Notes under the pieces: model-generated
Database searches by the model: none
What the model was told of the DNA's origin: nothing
Seen by the model: only the letters and a program-made list of their open reading frames with translations
Program-made: the position numbers and the translations under genes
Shown: one piece after another, positions 18,142 through 27,167 of the stretch
Layout of the letters: each line of letters starts with the position of its first letter
Position numbering within the stretch: the stretch's first letter is position 1
NCBI GenBank assembly: GCA_027019165.1
Contig: JALUXC010000008.1
Coordinates: forward strand, 1 to 64,000
DNA from: Pseudophaeobacter sp.
GTDB lineage: Bacteria; Pseudomonadota; Alphaproteobacteria; Rhodobacterales; Rhodobacteraceae
Direction: 5' to 3'
DNA: 64,000 nucleotides

Positions 18142-19797
18142 ATGGCCGCCTATCAGTACGTCTACCACATGCAGGGTGTCTCCAAGACCTACCCCGGTGG
18201 CAAGAAATGCTTTGAAAACATCCACCTGTCCTTCCTGCCCGGCGTGAAGATCGGTGTCGTCGGCGTCAACGGGGCCGGTAAGTCGACCCTCTTGCGCATC
18301 ATGGCCGGGATCGACAAGGATTTCACCGGCGAGGCCTGGGCCGCAGAAGGCGCCAAGGTGGGCTACCTGCCGCAGGAGCCGCAGCTGGACGAAAGCCTGT
18401 CGGTGCGCGAAAATGTCATGCTTGGGGTCGCAGAAAAGAAAGCGATTCTGGACCGTTACAACGAACTCGCCATGAATTACTCGGACGAGACAGCCGAGGA
18501 AATGGCCAAGCTGCAGGATGAGATCGACGCGCAGAACCTTTGGGATCTGGACAGCCAGATCGATGTCTCGATGGAGGCCCTGCGCTGCCCGCCGGACGAT
18601 GCGGATGTGACAACCCTTTCAGGCGGTGAAAAGCGCCGCGTAGCACTCTGCAAGCTGCTGCTCGAAGCCCCCGACATGCTGCTGCTCGATGAACCGACCA
18701 ACCACCTCGATGCCGAAACCATCGCCTGGCTGCAGCAGCATCTCATTGACTACAAAGGCACAATCCTTTGTGTCACCCACGACCGCTACTTCCTGGATGA
18801 CATCACCGGCTGGATCCTGGAACTCGACCGCGGCCGCGGCATCCCTTACGAGGGCAACTACTCCAGCTGGCTGGAACAGAAGGCGAAGCGCCTGGAGCAG
18901 GAAGCGCGCGAAGACAAGGCCAAGCAAAAGACGCTGGAGCGCGAACTCGAATGGATGCGTCAGGGCCAAAAGGCCCGTCAGGCCAAGTCCAAGGCGCGTA
19001 TCCAGGCCTATAACGAGATGGCAAACCAGTCCGAGCGTGAAAAGGTCGGCCGCGCCCAGATCGTGATCCCGAACGGCCCGCGTCTGGGCTCCAAGGTGAT
19101 CGAAGTCAACGGCCTTTCAAAACACTATGGCGACAAGCAGTTGATCGAAGGGCTGGACTTCTCGCTGCCGCCGGGTGGCATCGTTGGCGTGATCGGCCCC
19201 AACGGCGCCGGTAAATCGACCCTTTTCAAGATGTTGACCGGCCAGGAGCAGCCTGACGAGGGCAGCGTTGAATATGGCGATACGGTAAAACTGTCCTACG
19301 TGGACCAGTCCCGCGATGATCTGAACGATAACGACACTGTCTGGGAGGCGATCTCTGGCGGGGCCGAAATCATCGAGCTGGGCGACGCGCAGGTGAACTC
19401 CCGCGCCTATTGCTCCTCCTTCAACTTCAAGGGCGGCGATCAGCAGAAGAAGCTGAACCTCCTGTCTGGCGGTGAGCGCAACCGTGTCCACATGGCGCGG
19501 CTCTTGAAAGAAGGCGGCAACGTGCTGCTCCTTGACGAGCCGACCAATGATCTGGACGTGGAAACCCTGCGCGCGCTCGAAGACGCGTTGGTGGATTTCG
19601 CAGGATGCGCCGTGGTCATCTCGCACGATCGTTTCTTCCTTGACCGGATCTGTACCCACATCCTCGCCTTTGAGGGCGACGCCCATGTGGAGTGGTTCGA
19701 GGGCAACTTCGAAGACTATGAGGAAGACAAAAAGCGCCGCCTTGGCGCCGACGCACTGGAGCCCAAGCGCCTGAAGCACAAAAAGTTTGTTCGTTAG
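18142..19797 (+). CDS. ettA: Energy-dependent translational throttle protein EttA (ABC-F ATPase)
   Basis: The 551-residue ABC-F protein has two nucleotide-binding domains and no membrane segment. It binds the ribosomal E site and gates the first elongation cycle according to ADP/ATP. Domain 1 has GVNGAGKST and [16 protein letters not shown]; domain 2 has GPNGAGKST and [16 protein letters not shown]. They are joined by a charged linker ([20 protein letters not shown]). The frame opens at 18076, but the true start is the ATG at 18142 ([20 protein letters not shown]) after GGAG. Length and sequence fit EttA, not Uup. Confidence 0.96.
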   Translation: MAAYQYVYHMQGVSKTYPGGKKCFENIHLSFLPGVKIGVVGVNGAGKSTLLRIMAGIDKDFTGEAWAAEGAKVGYLPQEPQLDESLSVRENVMLGVAEKKAILDRYNELAMNYSDETAEEMAKLQDEIDAQNLWDLDSQIDVSMEALRCPPDDADVTTLSGGEKRRVALCKLLLEAPDMLLLDEPTNHLDAETIAWLQQHLIDYKGTILCVTHDRYFLDDITGWILELDRGRGIPYEGNYSSWLEQKAKRLEQEAREDKAKQKTLERELEWMRQGQKARQAKSKARIQAYNEMANQSEREKVGRAQIVIPNGPRLGSKVIEVNGLSKHYGDKQLIEGLDFSLPPGGIVGVIGPNGAGKSTLFKMLTGQEQPDEGSVEYGDTVKLSYVDQSRDDLNDNDTVWEAISGGAEIIELGDAQVNSRAYCSSFNFKGGDQQKKLNLLSGGERNRVHMARLLKEGGNVLLLDEPTNDLDVETLRALEDALVDFAGCAVVISHDRFFLDRICTHILAFEGDAHVEWFEGNFEDYEEDKKRRLGADALEPKRLKHKKFVR

Positions 19798-19829
19798 GTC
19801 ACGACGAAACCGGGCTCCTGCCTGTTCAT

Positions 19830-19854
19830 GGGAAGGCTCCTTCGCAGCCTTCCC
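19830..19854 (+). terminator. Hairpin after ettA
   Basis: GGGAAGGCT/AGCCTTCCC (19830-19838 with 19846-19854) is a perfect 9-bp stem with a 7-nt loop, 33 bp after the ettA stop. No U-tract follows on the plus strand, so termination may be weak or Rho-assisted. Confidence 0.5.
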
Positions 19855-20070
19855 AAAACCGCTCAGGCGCAGCGCCCCCCCCCGCCAAAAGGAGGTGCGC
19901 GCTGCCGGGAAGCGGCACTGACCTGTGACCCTGCCCCTCGGCGCTTTTGGGCCGCTGCATCAATGCAGACCGCGATTTAAACAAATCTTAAGGATTTTTC
20001 TCTGTAGTAGTCGAACGGCTGTGGGGTAGCTTGTCCCTGCACTGGACACGACGAGATCGGAGGAGAAGCA

Positions 20071-20274
20071 ATGGCTGGAGTTATGCTGGGAACACTGACC
20101 GGTTTCTTCTCTGCACTCTACAGCTTTGTCATCCTTGATGTCTCCGTGCTCATGAGCCTTGCGGTGTATTCCGGCGTTGGAGTTGCGACCGCAATACTCG
20201 TCATCCTTGCAATGCTCCTGCGCCCATCCGATGACCCGCAGGCTGCCTATGAAGAAACTCCGGTAAAGGCCTAA
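20071..20274 (+). CDS. Small two-helix membrane protein of unknown function
   Basis: This 67-residue protein has an almost wholly hydrophobic body (residues 4-50), which should form two transmembrane helices, and a short acidic C-terminal tail (PSDDPQAAYEETPVKA). The ribosome binding site GGAGGAGAAGCA before the ATG is excellent, so I take it as a real gene. I do not recognise the family. Its stop codon overlaps the stop of the convergent thioredoxin gene (shared CTAA at 20271-20274). Confidence 0.75.
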   Translation: MAGVMLGTLTGFFSALYSFVILDVSVLMSLAVYSGVGVATAILVILAMLLRPSDDPQAAYEETPVKA

Positions 20275-20720
20275 GCCAACTCTGCGCCTCTGGCGGGGCT
20301 TTTAACCCATCCGACAATCTGCCCTTCTCGCAAAGCACCGGACTGGCGCTTTGTCTCGCGACCACGTTCAAAAGCCACCATGGTCGGGATCCCGCGGATC
20401 TGGTAACGCGCACCAGCGGATTGGTGATCCTGCGTGTTCAGTTTAACCAGTCGCGCCTGCCCCTTCAGTTTCTCTGAGGCCTTTGAAAACTCAGGCGCCA
20501 TCATCCGGCAGGGGCCGCACCAGGGCGCCCAGAAATCCACCACCAAAGGCAAGTCGTCGTTCTTTGACGCCTTTTGCAGGATCGCAGGGTCAATATCCTT
20601 GGGCGCCTTGGGCAAAAGCGCCTCGCCGCATGCGCCGCATTTGGCGCCCGCCGTCAGCTTTTCTTCCGGCACCCGGTTCAGCTGACCGCAGGACAGGCAG
20701 GTCAGTTTCTTTGCACCCAT
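20271..20720 (-). CDS. trxC: Thioredoxin 2 (zinc-ribbon thioredoxin)
   Basis: The 149-residue TrxC has an N-terminal zinc ribbon of two CxxC pairs (CLSC and CGAC) followed by a thioredoxin fold with the redox site WAPWCGPC. It reduces protein disulfides in the cytoplasm, and the zinc-bearing form is linked to oxidative stress. The ATG at 20720 follows GGAG; a TTG at 20735 lies inside that ribosome binding site and is rejected. It is convergent with the small membrane protein, their stop codons overlapping. Confidence 0.94.
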   Translation of the reverse strand: MGAKKLTCLSCGQLNRVPEEKLTAGAKCGACGEALLPKAPKDIDPAILQKASKNDDLPLVVDFWAPWCGPCRMMAPEFSKASEKLKGQARLVKLNTQDHQSAGARYQIRGIPTMVAFERGRETKRQSGALREGQIVGWVKSPARGAELA

Positions 20721-20934
20721 GGCGAGATCCTCCAACAGTGGCGCTTTTGGAACGCCCTAAACACATTCGAAAATTGATATAGGTAGCCCGCGACGTATCG
20801 CAAGAGCATTCACACAGGTTCAGATCATGGCATTGTGATCACGCAGGCACGATCCGGCTCAAGCGCCCCATTGACGCAGGCCTGCCACTTTATCACATTG
20901 ACTTTGAAAGAAACTCTTTGTGAATGAGGCCGAT

Positions 20935-21486
20935 ATGATTTCACGCCGCCTGTTTCTGGCGACCTCTGCTGCCGCTGCCGCACTCCCCGGTGTAGGTGCT
21001 GCCAAGGAAGACTTCGACCCGACCCCGCAGATGGTTCGTATCCGCAAGGAATTCGAACCCGGTCAGATCCTTGTTCTGCCACGCTCTTACTATCTGTACT
21101 ATGTGACCGAGCCGCGCAAGGCGATGCGCTATGGGGTGGGTGTCGGGAGGGCCGGCCTTGAATTCACCGGCCAGGCTGTGATCGGCGCCAAAAAGGAATG
21201 GCCCACCTGGCGCCCGACGCAAGAGATGATCGAGCGCAGCCCGCGCACCTATGCCCGCTTTGCCGGAAACAAGTACATCCAACCGGGCGGGCCAGACAAC
21301 CCGCTTGGCGCGCGGGCGCTTTATCTGTTCCAGAACGGAGTAGACACCTACTACCGGATCCATGGCACCAACCAACCCGATACCATTGGGCATTCGGTGT
21401 CAAATGGCTGCATTCGCCTACGTAACGAACACGTGGAAGATCTCTACGAACGGGTCCCCGTCGGCACGGTTGTGACGGTTCTCTAG
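20935..21486 (+). CDS. L,D-transpeptidase (YkuD family), exported
   Basis: The 183-residue protein has an N-terminal SRRLFLATSAAAAALPGVGAA leader with a twin-arginine start, cleaved near residue 24. The YkuD catalytic signature is complete: IHGTNQP, then HSVSNGCIRLRN with the active-site Cys. It makes 3-3 peptidoglycan cross-links or anchors proteins to the wall in the periplasm. The ATG at 20935 gives the proper signal peptide; an ATG at 20920 would add five residues. It stands alone between trxC and a cold-shock gene. Confidence 0.92.
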   Translation: MISRRLFLATSAAAAALPGVGAAKEDFDPTPQMVRIRKEFEPGQILVLPRSYYLYYVTEPRKAMRYGVGVGRAGLEFTGQAVIGAKKEWPTWRPTQEMIERSPRTYARFAGNKYIQPGGPDNPLGARALYLFQNGVDTYYRIHGTNQPDTIGHSVSNGCIRLRNEHVEDLYERVPVGTVVTVL

Positions 21487-21715
21487 GCACCCGAAAGCCG
21501 AGAGAGGCGTATTTTCGCCACACAATACCCTGCGCTTCGGAAATCCGGGGCGCGTTTTCCTTGCGTCGAAGGGGCAGCATGTCCGATGCTGTCACCGCGA
21601 CGTTACGCGAATGACATTACTGTACCCCTCACAGGCACGGTCGTGACCATCTGCAAATGCGGACGCCTGGCCGCAGATGCGGTTAGACTGAGACTAGACT
21701 TTAGGAGTACAGACG

Positions 21716-21922
21716 ATGGCCACAGGCACCGTCAAATGGTTCAACACAACCAAAGGCTATGGCTTTATTGCCCCCGATGCGGGTGGGAAAGACGTATTCG
21801 TTCACATTTCCGCAGTTGAGCGGTCCGGCCTGACCGGCCTCGCCGACAACCAAAAAGTGTCCTACGAGCTGCAACCGGGCCGCGATGGCCGCGAGTCGGC
21901 GGTAGACCTGCAACTGCTCTGA
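21716..21922 (+). CDS. Cold-shock domain protein (CspA family)
   Basis: The 68-residue single cold-shock domain has RNP1 (KGYGFI) and RNP2 (VFVHIS). It binds single-stranded RNA or DNA and melts RNA structure. The start ATG follows AGGAGTACAGACG. An intrinsic terminator lies 31 bp downstream, so it is monocistronic. The roughly 230-bp stretch before it has no gene and should hold its promoter and 5' leader. Confidence 0.96.
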   Translation: MATGTVKWFNTTKGYGFIAPDAGGKDVFVHISAVERSGLTGLADNQKVSYELQPGRDGRESAVDLQLL

Positions 21923-21952
21923 CGGCATTTCCGATTAGACTGACGGGCGTCT

Positions 21953-21986
21953 GACAGCCCCCCGACTGCATCTTGGGGCTGTCTTT
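21953..21986 (+). terminator. Intrinsic terminator after the cold-shock gene
   Basis: GACAGCCCC/GGGGCTGTC (21953-21961 with 21975-21983) is a perfect 9-bp stem followed by TTTGTC. Confidence 0.8.
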
Positions 21987-22056
21987 GTCGTGCCGCGATG
22001 GTTTGGGGTTCAGTCATGTGGCCTATCAGACACCGTGACTGTCCAGCGCCAAATCC

Positions 22057-22084
22057 GCATCAGTCTTTCGGCATCAGTCTTTGG
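22057..22084. repeat. 14-bp tandem duplication across the arylesterase stop codon
   Basis: GCATCAGTCTTTCG (22057-22070) is followed at once by GCATCAGTCTTTGG (22071-22084), 13 of 14 bases alike. The stop codon of the leftward esterase gene lies in the right copy (22074-22076). It looks like a slippage duplication and leaves the protein unchanged. Confidence 0.7.
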
Positions 22085-22730
22085 CGCGCTGCACCAACTC
22101 CAGAGCGAGCGGACCTAGGGCGGCGACATTCAGTCTTACGCCTATCGGATTGGGATGGATGTCATCATCCTGCATGAACTGCTGCGCTTCGGCCGGATCG
22201 CCGCCGACCTCCTGTGAAATCCCGGCAAAGGCGTCGGGGTGCAGAAGCGCTCCGTATTCCTTGGCCAAATCGGGATAGACTGCATCAAAGGCAGCCCGAT
22301 AATCAGGCCCGTAGTTATTCGGCGCCCGCATGCCGATCAGCAGCACCTCAACGCCTTTGTCCTGCGCCGCGGCGAGGATCTTGGACAGGTTCGCTTTCAA
22401 CTCTGACGCCGACAGGCCGCGCAGCAGGTCGTTCCCGCCCAAAAGCACGATCAGCCCGTCCGGATTGTCCGCGAGGGTCCAGTCGATCCGGGCGGCGCCC
22501 CCTGCGCTCGTGTCCCCCGAAACGCCGGCATTGGCGATCTCCACCTCAGCGCCGTGTTCGCGCAGCCAAGTTTCCAGCTGCGGCACAAAACCATCTTCCT
22601 GATGCAGGCCATAGCCCTGAACCAGGCTGTCTCCCAGCGCCGTAATCCTCACGGGATTGGCCCATGCCGCAGGAACCGAAGCCAAAGTCACGCTGATCAG
22701 AACTGCAATTCCCACCCATACCTTGCGCAT
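22074..22730 (-). CDS. Arylesterase / SGNH hydrolase (TesA-like), exported
   Basis: The 218-residue protein has a Sec signal peptide (MRKVWVGIAVLISVTLASVPAAWA) and the GDSL motif ALGDSLVQGYG. It also has the block III-type GGNDLL and the catalytic DDDIHPN near the C-terminus. It hydrolyses esters or acyl thioesters in the periplasm. I prefer the ATG at 22730 to an ATG at 22754, as it places the positive charges at the signal-peptide start. It is divergent from a YbbA/YbbP-type ABC gene pair, the same arrangement as tesA-ybbAP in Escherichia coli. Confidence 0.93.
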   Translation of the reverse strand: MRKVWVGIAVLISVTLASVPAAWANPVRITALGDSLVQGYGLHQEDGFVPQLETWLREHGAEVEIANAGVSGDTSAGGAARIDWTLADNPDGLIVLLGGNDLLRGLSASELKANLSKILAAAQDKGVEVLLIGMRAPNNYGPDYRAAFDAVYPDLAKEYGALLHPDAFAGISQEVGGDPAEAQQFMQDDDIHPNPIGVRLNVAALGPLALELVQRAKD

Positions 22731-22780
22731 TGCTGCAATCGCTCCATATCCCAAGTAACGTTTTCAACAGGCCCGGCTTC

Positions 22781-23488
22781 ATGACAGATCACTCCCGTCC
22801 CGTCCTTCACCTATCAGATGCGTCTTTAACCCTGAATGGCAATACCGGCCCGGTCCGTATCCTTCAGGACATCACGCTTGATGTGCAAAAAGGAGAGACG
22901 CTTGGAATGATCGGGGCCTCCGGGTCCGGCAAATCGTCGCTGTTGATGCTGATGGGCGGGCTGGAGCAAGCGACCGGCGGCACCATCCATGCGCTGGGTC
23001 AGGACCTGACGGCAATGAACGAAGACGCACTAGCCCGGTTTCGTCGCGCCCATATGGGTGTGGTGTTTCAGAACTTTCACTTGATCCCGGCCATGACGGC
23101 GCTCGAAAATGTCGCCACCCCGCTGGAGCTTGCAGGGGAGACGGATGCCTTTGAGCGCGCGCAGGCCGAGCTGGATGCGGTTGGGCTGGGGCATCGCTCG
23201 GGCCACTATCCGGCGCAGCTCTCGGGCGGGGAGCAGCAGCGCGTTGCCCTCGCCCGCGCCCTTGCCCCGCGCCCCGAGATCCTGCTGGCGGATGAACCAA
23301 CCGGCAATCTGGATGAGGCCAACGGCGCGGCGGTCATGGACCTGCTCTTTGGTCTGCGCGACCGCTATGGGGCCACGCTTGTGATGGTCACGCACGCCCC
23401 TGAACTGGCCGCGCGCTGTGACCGGGTCGTACGCCTGCGCGATGGCCGCCTGATGGAGGACAGTGCCGCGCAAGAGGCCGCCGAATGA
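22781..23488 (+). CDS. ABC transporter ATP-binding protein (YbbA/LolD type)
   Basis: This is a 235-residue ATPase with Walker [10 protein letters not shown], signature [15 protein letters not shown] and Walker [16 protein letters not shown]. It is of the MacB/LolD type that works with FtsX-like permeases and often extracts lipids or drives periplasmic machines. The ATG at 22781 is chosen; the frame opens upstream at 22730 without support. It overlaps the permease gene by 4 bp (ATGA), a sign of translational coupling. Confidence 0.92.
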   Translation: MTDHSRPVLHLSDASLTLNGNTGPVRILQDITLDVQKGETLGMIGASGSGKSSLLMLMGGLEQATGGTIHALGQDLTAMNEDALARFRRAHMGVVFQNFHLIPAMTALENVATPLELAGETDAFERAQAELDAVGLGHRSGHYPAQLSGGEQQRVALARALAPRPEILLADEPTGNLDEANGAAVMDLLFGLRDRYGATLVMVTHAPELAARCDRVVRLRDGRLMEDSAAQEAAE

Positions 23489-26013
23489 GCCTTGCGAACG
23501 ATTTGTCACTCGCATGGCGCTTTGCCCTGCGAGAGCTGCGCAGCGGCCTCAAGGGGTTTCGCATCTTCATTGCCTGTCTCGCCTTGGGCGTGGGCGTCAT
23601 TGCCGCCATCGGGTCGATCCGGGCCTCGATTGAGGCAGGCCTGTCCCGTGAAGGGGCGACGATGCTGGGCGGCGATGCGGAGTTGTCCTTCACCTACCGT
23701 TTTGCAAATGATCAGGAACGCGCCTGGATGGAGGGGATCTCTGACCGCCTGTCCGAGGTGGTCGATTTCCGCTCTATGGCTGTGGTGGGCGACGAACGGG
23801 CACTGACGCAGGTGAAGGCCGTTGACGACCTCTATCCGCTCACCGGAGAGCTGCGCCTCACTCCCGATATTCCGCTCGCGGCTGCACTTGCCGGATCTGG
23901 CGGTTTGCCGGGAGGCCTGATGGAGCGGGTGCTGGCGGATCGGCTGGGATTGGCTCCGGACGACACCTTCCGCCTTGGGACACAAGATTTCCGCCTGATG
24001 GCCCTGATCGAGAACGAACCGGATGCCGCCGCCGCAGGCTTCACGCTTGGCCCCCGCACGATTGTCGCCACCGGGGCGCTGTCTGCGTCCGGCCTGTTGG
24101 AGCCGGGAACGCTTTATTCCTCGAACTACCGGCTGGACCTGCCGGAGGGCGCAAACCTTGCGCAGCTGCAGTCTGCCGCCGAAGCCGAGTTTTCCGAAAC
24201 CGGGATGCGCTGGAAGGATGCCCGCAATGGCGCGCCCGGCATCACCTCCTTTGTGGAGCGCCTGGGCGGCTTTCTCGTGCTGGTCGGCCTTTCCGGGTTG
24301 GCCGTAGGCGGGGTCGGCGTTTCTGCCGCGGTGCGTGCGTTTCTGGCGGGCAAGACCGAAACCATTGCCACCCTGCGCACCCTTGGTGCCGAACGGCAGG
24401 TTATATTCCTCACCTACTTCCTGCAGACCGGGGTTCTGGCCCTTGTCGGCATTGCCATCGGCATGGCGATTGGGGGCTTTGGCCCCGTCCTGGTCGGGCC
24501 GCTGATTGCAGCGCAATTGCCCTTCCCGGCGATCTTCTCGGTCTATCCAGGTGCCTTGGGCGAGGCCGCACTCTACGGCATTCTGACCGCTTTCATCTTT
24601 GCGCTTTGGCCACTGGCCCGGGCAGAGCGGATCCGTGCAGCCGCCCTGTTCCGCGACGCCTTTGCAGGTGGCAGCCTGCTGCCTGCTCCACGCTACCTTG
24701 TGGCAACGGGCATCGCCCTCGCGCTGCTGGTCGGTGCTGCGGCGCTGTTCAGCGGCTCGGTGGAACTCACGCTCTGGACAGCGGCGGGGCTTGGTGGCGC
24801 GCTGATTATCCTGATGCTGGCGGCGCTGGTGCTTGGCCTGATGGCCCGTCGAGGAGCCCACATAGCGCGGGGTCGTCCTGCGCTTCGATGGGCGCTCGCT
24901 GCAATCGGCACGTCTCGCGACGGGGCTGTTCCGGCCGTGCTCGCCCTTGGCCTCGGCCTCACCGTTCTGGCGGCAATCGGCCAGATCGACGGCAATATGC
25001 GCCGCGCCATCACTGGCACCCTTCCCGATGTGGCGCCCTCCTATTTCTTCGTGGACATCCAGCGCGATCAAATGCCGAGCTTTCTGAAGCGGGTCGAGAA
25101 CGACCCTGCCGTCAGCCGCATCGAAAGCGCACCGATGCTGCGCGGCGTGGTCACACAGATCAACGGACGCCCCGCGCGCGAGGTCGCCGGGGATCACTGG
25201 GTGGTCCGCGGGGATCGTGGCCTGACCTACGCTGGCGCCAAGCCGGAAAACACCCAAGTCACGGCAGGCACATGGTGGGCTGAAGACTACAGCGGCCCGC
25301 CTCAGATCAGCCTTGCCGAGGAAGAAGCCGGAGAGCTGGGCATCGCGCTTGGCGACACGATGACCGTGAACGTTCTGGGCAGGGACATCACGGCATCCGT
25401 GACCAGCTTTCGCTCGGTCGATTTTTCCACCGCCGGCATGGGGTTTGTCATCGCGATGAACGAGTCCGCGCTGGCGGCTGCTCCGCACAGCTATATTGCA
25501 ACCGTCTATGCCAAAGCCGAGGCCGAAGCGCAGATCCTGCGGGATCTGGCGCAGGAAATGCCGAACATTACGGCCATCCGCGTGCGTGACGCCGTGGATC
25601 GAGTATCCGACATCCTGCGGCAACTGGCGGCAGCAACCTCCTATGGGGCGGCGGCAACGCTGTTGACCGGGTTTCTGGTGCTCTTGGGCACCGCAGCCGC
25701 AGGCGAGCCTGCGCGCCGCTATGAGGCGGCGCTTCTCAAAACCCTTGGCGCCCCGCGCAGCCAGATATTGAGCAGTTTTGCGCTCCGCTCCATCATACTT
25801 GGAGCAGGCGCAGGGATGGTCGCTTTGCTGGCCGGTATTGCGGGGGCCTGGGCGGTGAACGCATACGTTTTTGAAACCAGCTATTTCATCATATGGCCAA
25901 ATGCTCTGGCCGTAGTGGGCGGCGGGATTCTGACCACGCTGCTGGCCGGTCTGGCTTTTGCCCTGCGGCCTCTCGCGGCGCGTCCGGCCCGAATCCTGCG
26001 CGCGCGGGATTGA
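23485..26013 (+). CDS. ABC transporter permease, FtsX-like (YbbP type)
   Basis: The 842-residue membrane protein has an N-terminal transmembrane helix, a large periplasmic domain and FtsX-type helix clusters (about residues 260-450 and 715-835). Between them lie extra helices and a second periplasmic region. This is the double-FtsX layout of YbbP. It pairs with the ATPase encoded just upstream, and the divergent arylesterase may act on the same envelope substrate. Transported substrates of YbbAP are not settled. Confidence 0.92.
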   Translation: MSLANDLSLAWRFALRELRSGLKGFRIFIACLALGVGVIAAIGSIRASIEAGLSREGATMLGGDAELSFTYRFANDQERAWMEGISDRLSEVVDFRSMAVVGDERALTQVKAVDDLYPLTGELRLTPDIPLAAALAGSGGLPGGLMERVLADRLGLAPDDTFRLGTQDFRLMALIENEPDAAAAGFTLGPRTIVATGALSASGLLEPGTLYSSNYRLDLPEGANLAQLQSAAEAEFSETGMRWKDARNGAPGITSFVERLGGFLVLVGLSGLAVGGVGVSAAVRAFLAGKTETIATLRTLGAERQVIFLTYFLQTGVLALVGIAIGMAIGGFGPVLVGPLIAAQLPFPAIFSVYPGALGEAALYGILTAFIFALWPLARAERIRAAALFRDAFAGGSLLPAPRYLVATGIALALLVGAAALFSGSVELTLWTAAGLGGALIILMLAALVLGLMARRGAHIARGRPALRWALAAIGTSRDGAVPAVLALGLGLTVLAAIGQIDGNMRRAITGTLPDVAPSYFFVDIQRDQMPSFLKRVENDPAVSRIESAPMLRGVVTQINGRPAREVAGDHWVVRGDRGLTYAGAKPENTQVTAGTWWAEDYSGPPQISLAEEEAGELGIALGDTMTVNVLGRDITASVTSFRSVDFSTAGMGFVIAMNESALAAAPHSYIATVYAKAEAEAQILRDLAQEMPNITAIRVRDAVDRVSDILRQLAAATSYGAAATLLTGFLVLLGTAAAGEPARRYEAALLKTLGAPRSQILSSFALRSIILGAGAGMVALLAGIAGAWAVNAYVFETSYFIIWPNALAVVGGGILTTLLAGLAFALRPLAARPARILRARD

Positions 26014-26043
26014 GGAGGTCGCTCTAGAAGGAAAGAAAAAGGA

Positions 26044-26490
26044 TCAACGCGAACACCCCACCGGCTGCAAGAGCTGGAGCAGTGCCGTATTGTTGCAAAC
26101 CAGCGACGCCAGCGTCACATCATCTAGCGATGCGTAGAATGCCTGCGCAGCAGCAGAGAGAGCCTCTTTCAGACGGCAGGCATTCACAAGGGGGCATGTG
26201 TTGTCGACATCGGCAAAGCACTCAACCATGGGAAAACTGCCCTCAAGATCGCGAAAGACGTCTCCAATGCGAATCTCAGCAGCATCGCGGCCGAGGCTCA
26301 TACCGCCGTTGCGCCCTCGATGAGTATTGAGATAGCCCAATTGACCAAGCTGATTGATCACCTGTGCCAAGTGATTTTCAGAAATATTGCAGCATTCGGC
26401 CGTCTCCGTTTTCGTCACGAGCCTGTCCGCATTGGCCGCGCAATACATGAGCAGCCTGACAGCAATATTCGTCCGCTTGGTAATTCGCAT
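26044..26490 (-). CDS. nsrR: Rrf2 family regulator, NsrR-like (nitric-oxide sensing)
   Basis: The 148-residue Rrf2 protein has an N-terminal winged helix (residues 1-65, with the wing HRGRNGGMSLGR) and three cysteines, C91, C99 and C105, in the order VEC...CPLVNACRLKEAL. This is the layout of the iron-sulfur cluster of NsrR (C91, C96 and C102 in E. coli). NsrR represses NO-detoxification genes until NO attacks the cluster. A perfect FNR-type box lies 56 bp upstream, so its own expression may rise at low oxygen. IscR is excluded by the spacing and the NsrR-like C-terminus. Confidence 0.85.
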   Translation of the reverse strand: MRITKRTNIAVRLLMYCAANADRLVTKTETAECCNISENHLAQVINQLGQLGYLNTHRGRNGGMSLGRDAAEIRIGDVFRDLEGSFPMVECFADVDNTCPLVNACRLKEALSAAAQAFYASLDDVTLASLVCNNTALLQLLQPVGCSR

Positions 26491-26520
26491 ATTCTAGTCA
26501 CCCCCAAATATGCGGATTAC

Positions 26521-26559
26521 AGTATATTAAACCTTTACGTGCGGTTTGATATGGATCAA
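26521..26559 (-). promoter_or_regulatory. FNR-type box with leftward -10 before the nsrR-like gene
   Basis: TTGATATGGATCAA (26546-26559) matches the FNR/FnrL consensus TTGAT-N4-ATCAA perfectly. Leftward, TATACT (26526-26521) is a good -10 element. That places the box centre about 38-41 bases before the likely transcription start, close to the class II activator position. The box is also 30 bp upstream of the rightward gene at 26589, which lacks a visible -10 after it. Confidence 0.65.
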
Positions 26560-26588
26560 GCCGGACAGGGAGACTTGCCGAGGAACAC

Positions 26589-27161
26589 ATGACGACCCCT
26601 TACTTTTTTGGCTATGGCAGCCTGGTGAACACGGCCACCCACGACTACCACGATCCACGGCCTGCGCGCCTGTCCGGCTGGCGGCGCACCTGGGCGCACA
26701 CGGATCTGCGGGACGTCGCTTTTCTGACCGCTGTTCCCGCGCCAGGGCAGGCGATCGACGGTTTGATTGCTGCAGTGCCCGGCGCAGATTGGGAGGCTCT
26801 GGATCAAAGGGAATACGCCTACGAACGCCTCCCGGCGTCAGGCGCTATCGATCACGATCTTCCGGGTGCACCTGACATCTCTGTCTACGCCGTACCACAG
26901 GCACGCCAAGCACCGGGATCCGACCGGCACCCCATTCTGCTGAGCTATCTGGATGTGGTTCTGCAAGGGTATCTGAACGTTTTTGGAAAAGAGGGCGCCA
27001 TGGCCTTCATGGAGACGACAGATGGATGGGACGCGCCGGTTCTGGATGACAGGCGCTCCCCGATCTATCCTCGGCATCAGATCATCACGGCTGAGGAACG
27101 CGCCCTGTTTGACGGTTTGATCGATAATGTAGGCGCGCGCAGGATTGGGATGGACGGCTAG
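26589..27161 (+). CDS. Gamma-glutamylcyclotransferase-like protein
   Basis: The 190-residue protein has the family's N-terminal YFFGYGSLVN nucleotide/substrate-binding loop, and E74 in a QREYAYER stretch could act as the catalytic acid. Members cyclise gamma-glutamyl groups to pyroglutamate or act on related amides. It is divergent from the nsrR-like gene and nearly abuts btaB on the other strand (6-bp convergent gap). The true substrate is unknown. Confidence 0.8.
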   Translation: MTTPYFFGYGSLVNTATHDYHDPRPARLSGWRRTWAHTDLRDVAFLTAVPAPGQAIDGLIAAVPGADWEALDQREYAYERLPASGAIDHDLPGAPDISVYAVPQARQAPGSDRHPILLSYLDVVLQGYLNVFGKEGAMAFMETTDGWDAPVLDDRRSPIYPRHQIITAEERALFDGLIDNVGARRIGMDG

Positions 27162-27167
27162 GCGTTT

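Noticed and set aside
23506-25623. 705-codon minus-strand open frame
   Set aside because: It lies wholly antisense to the YbbP-type permease gene and has the composition of an antisense GC-rich frame.
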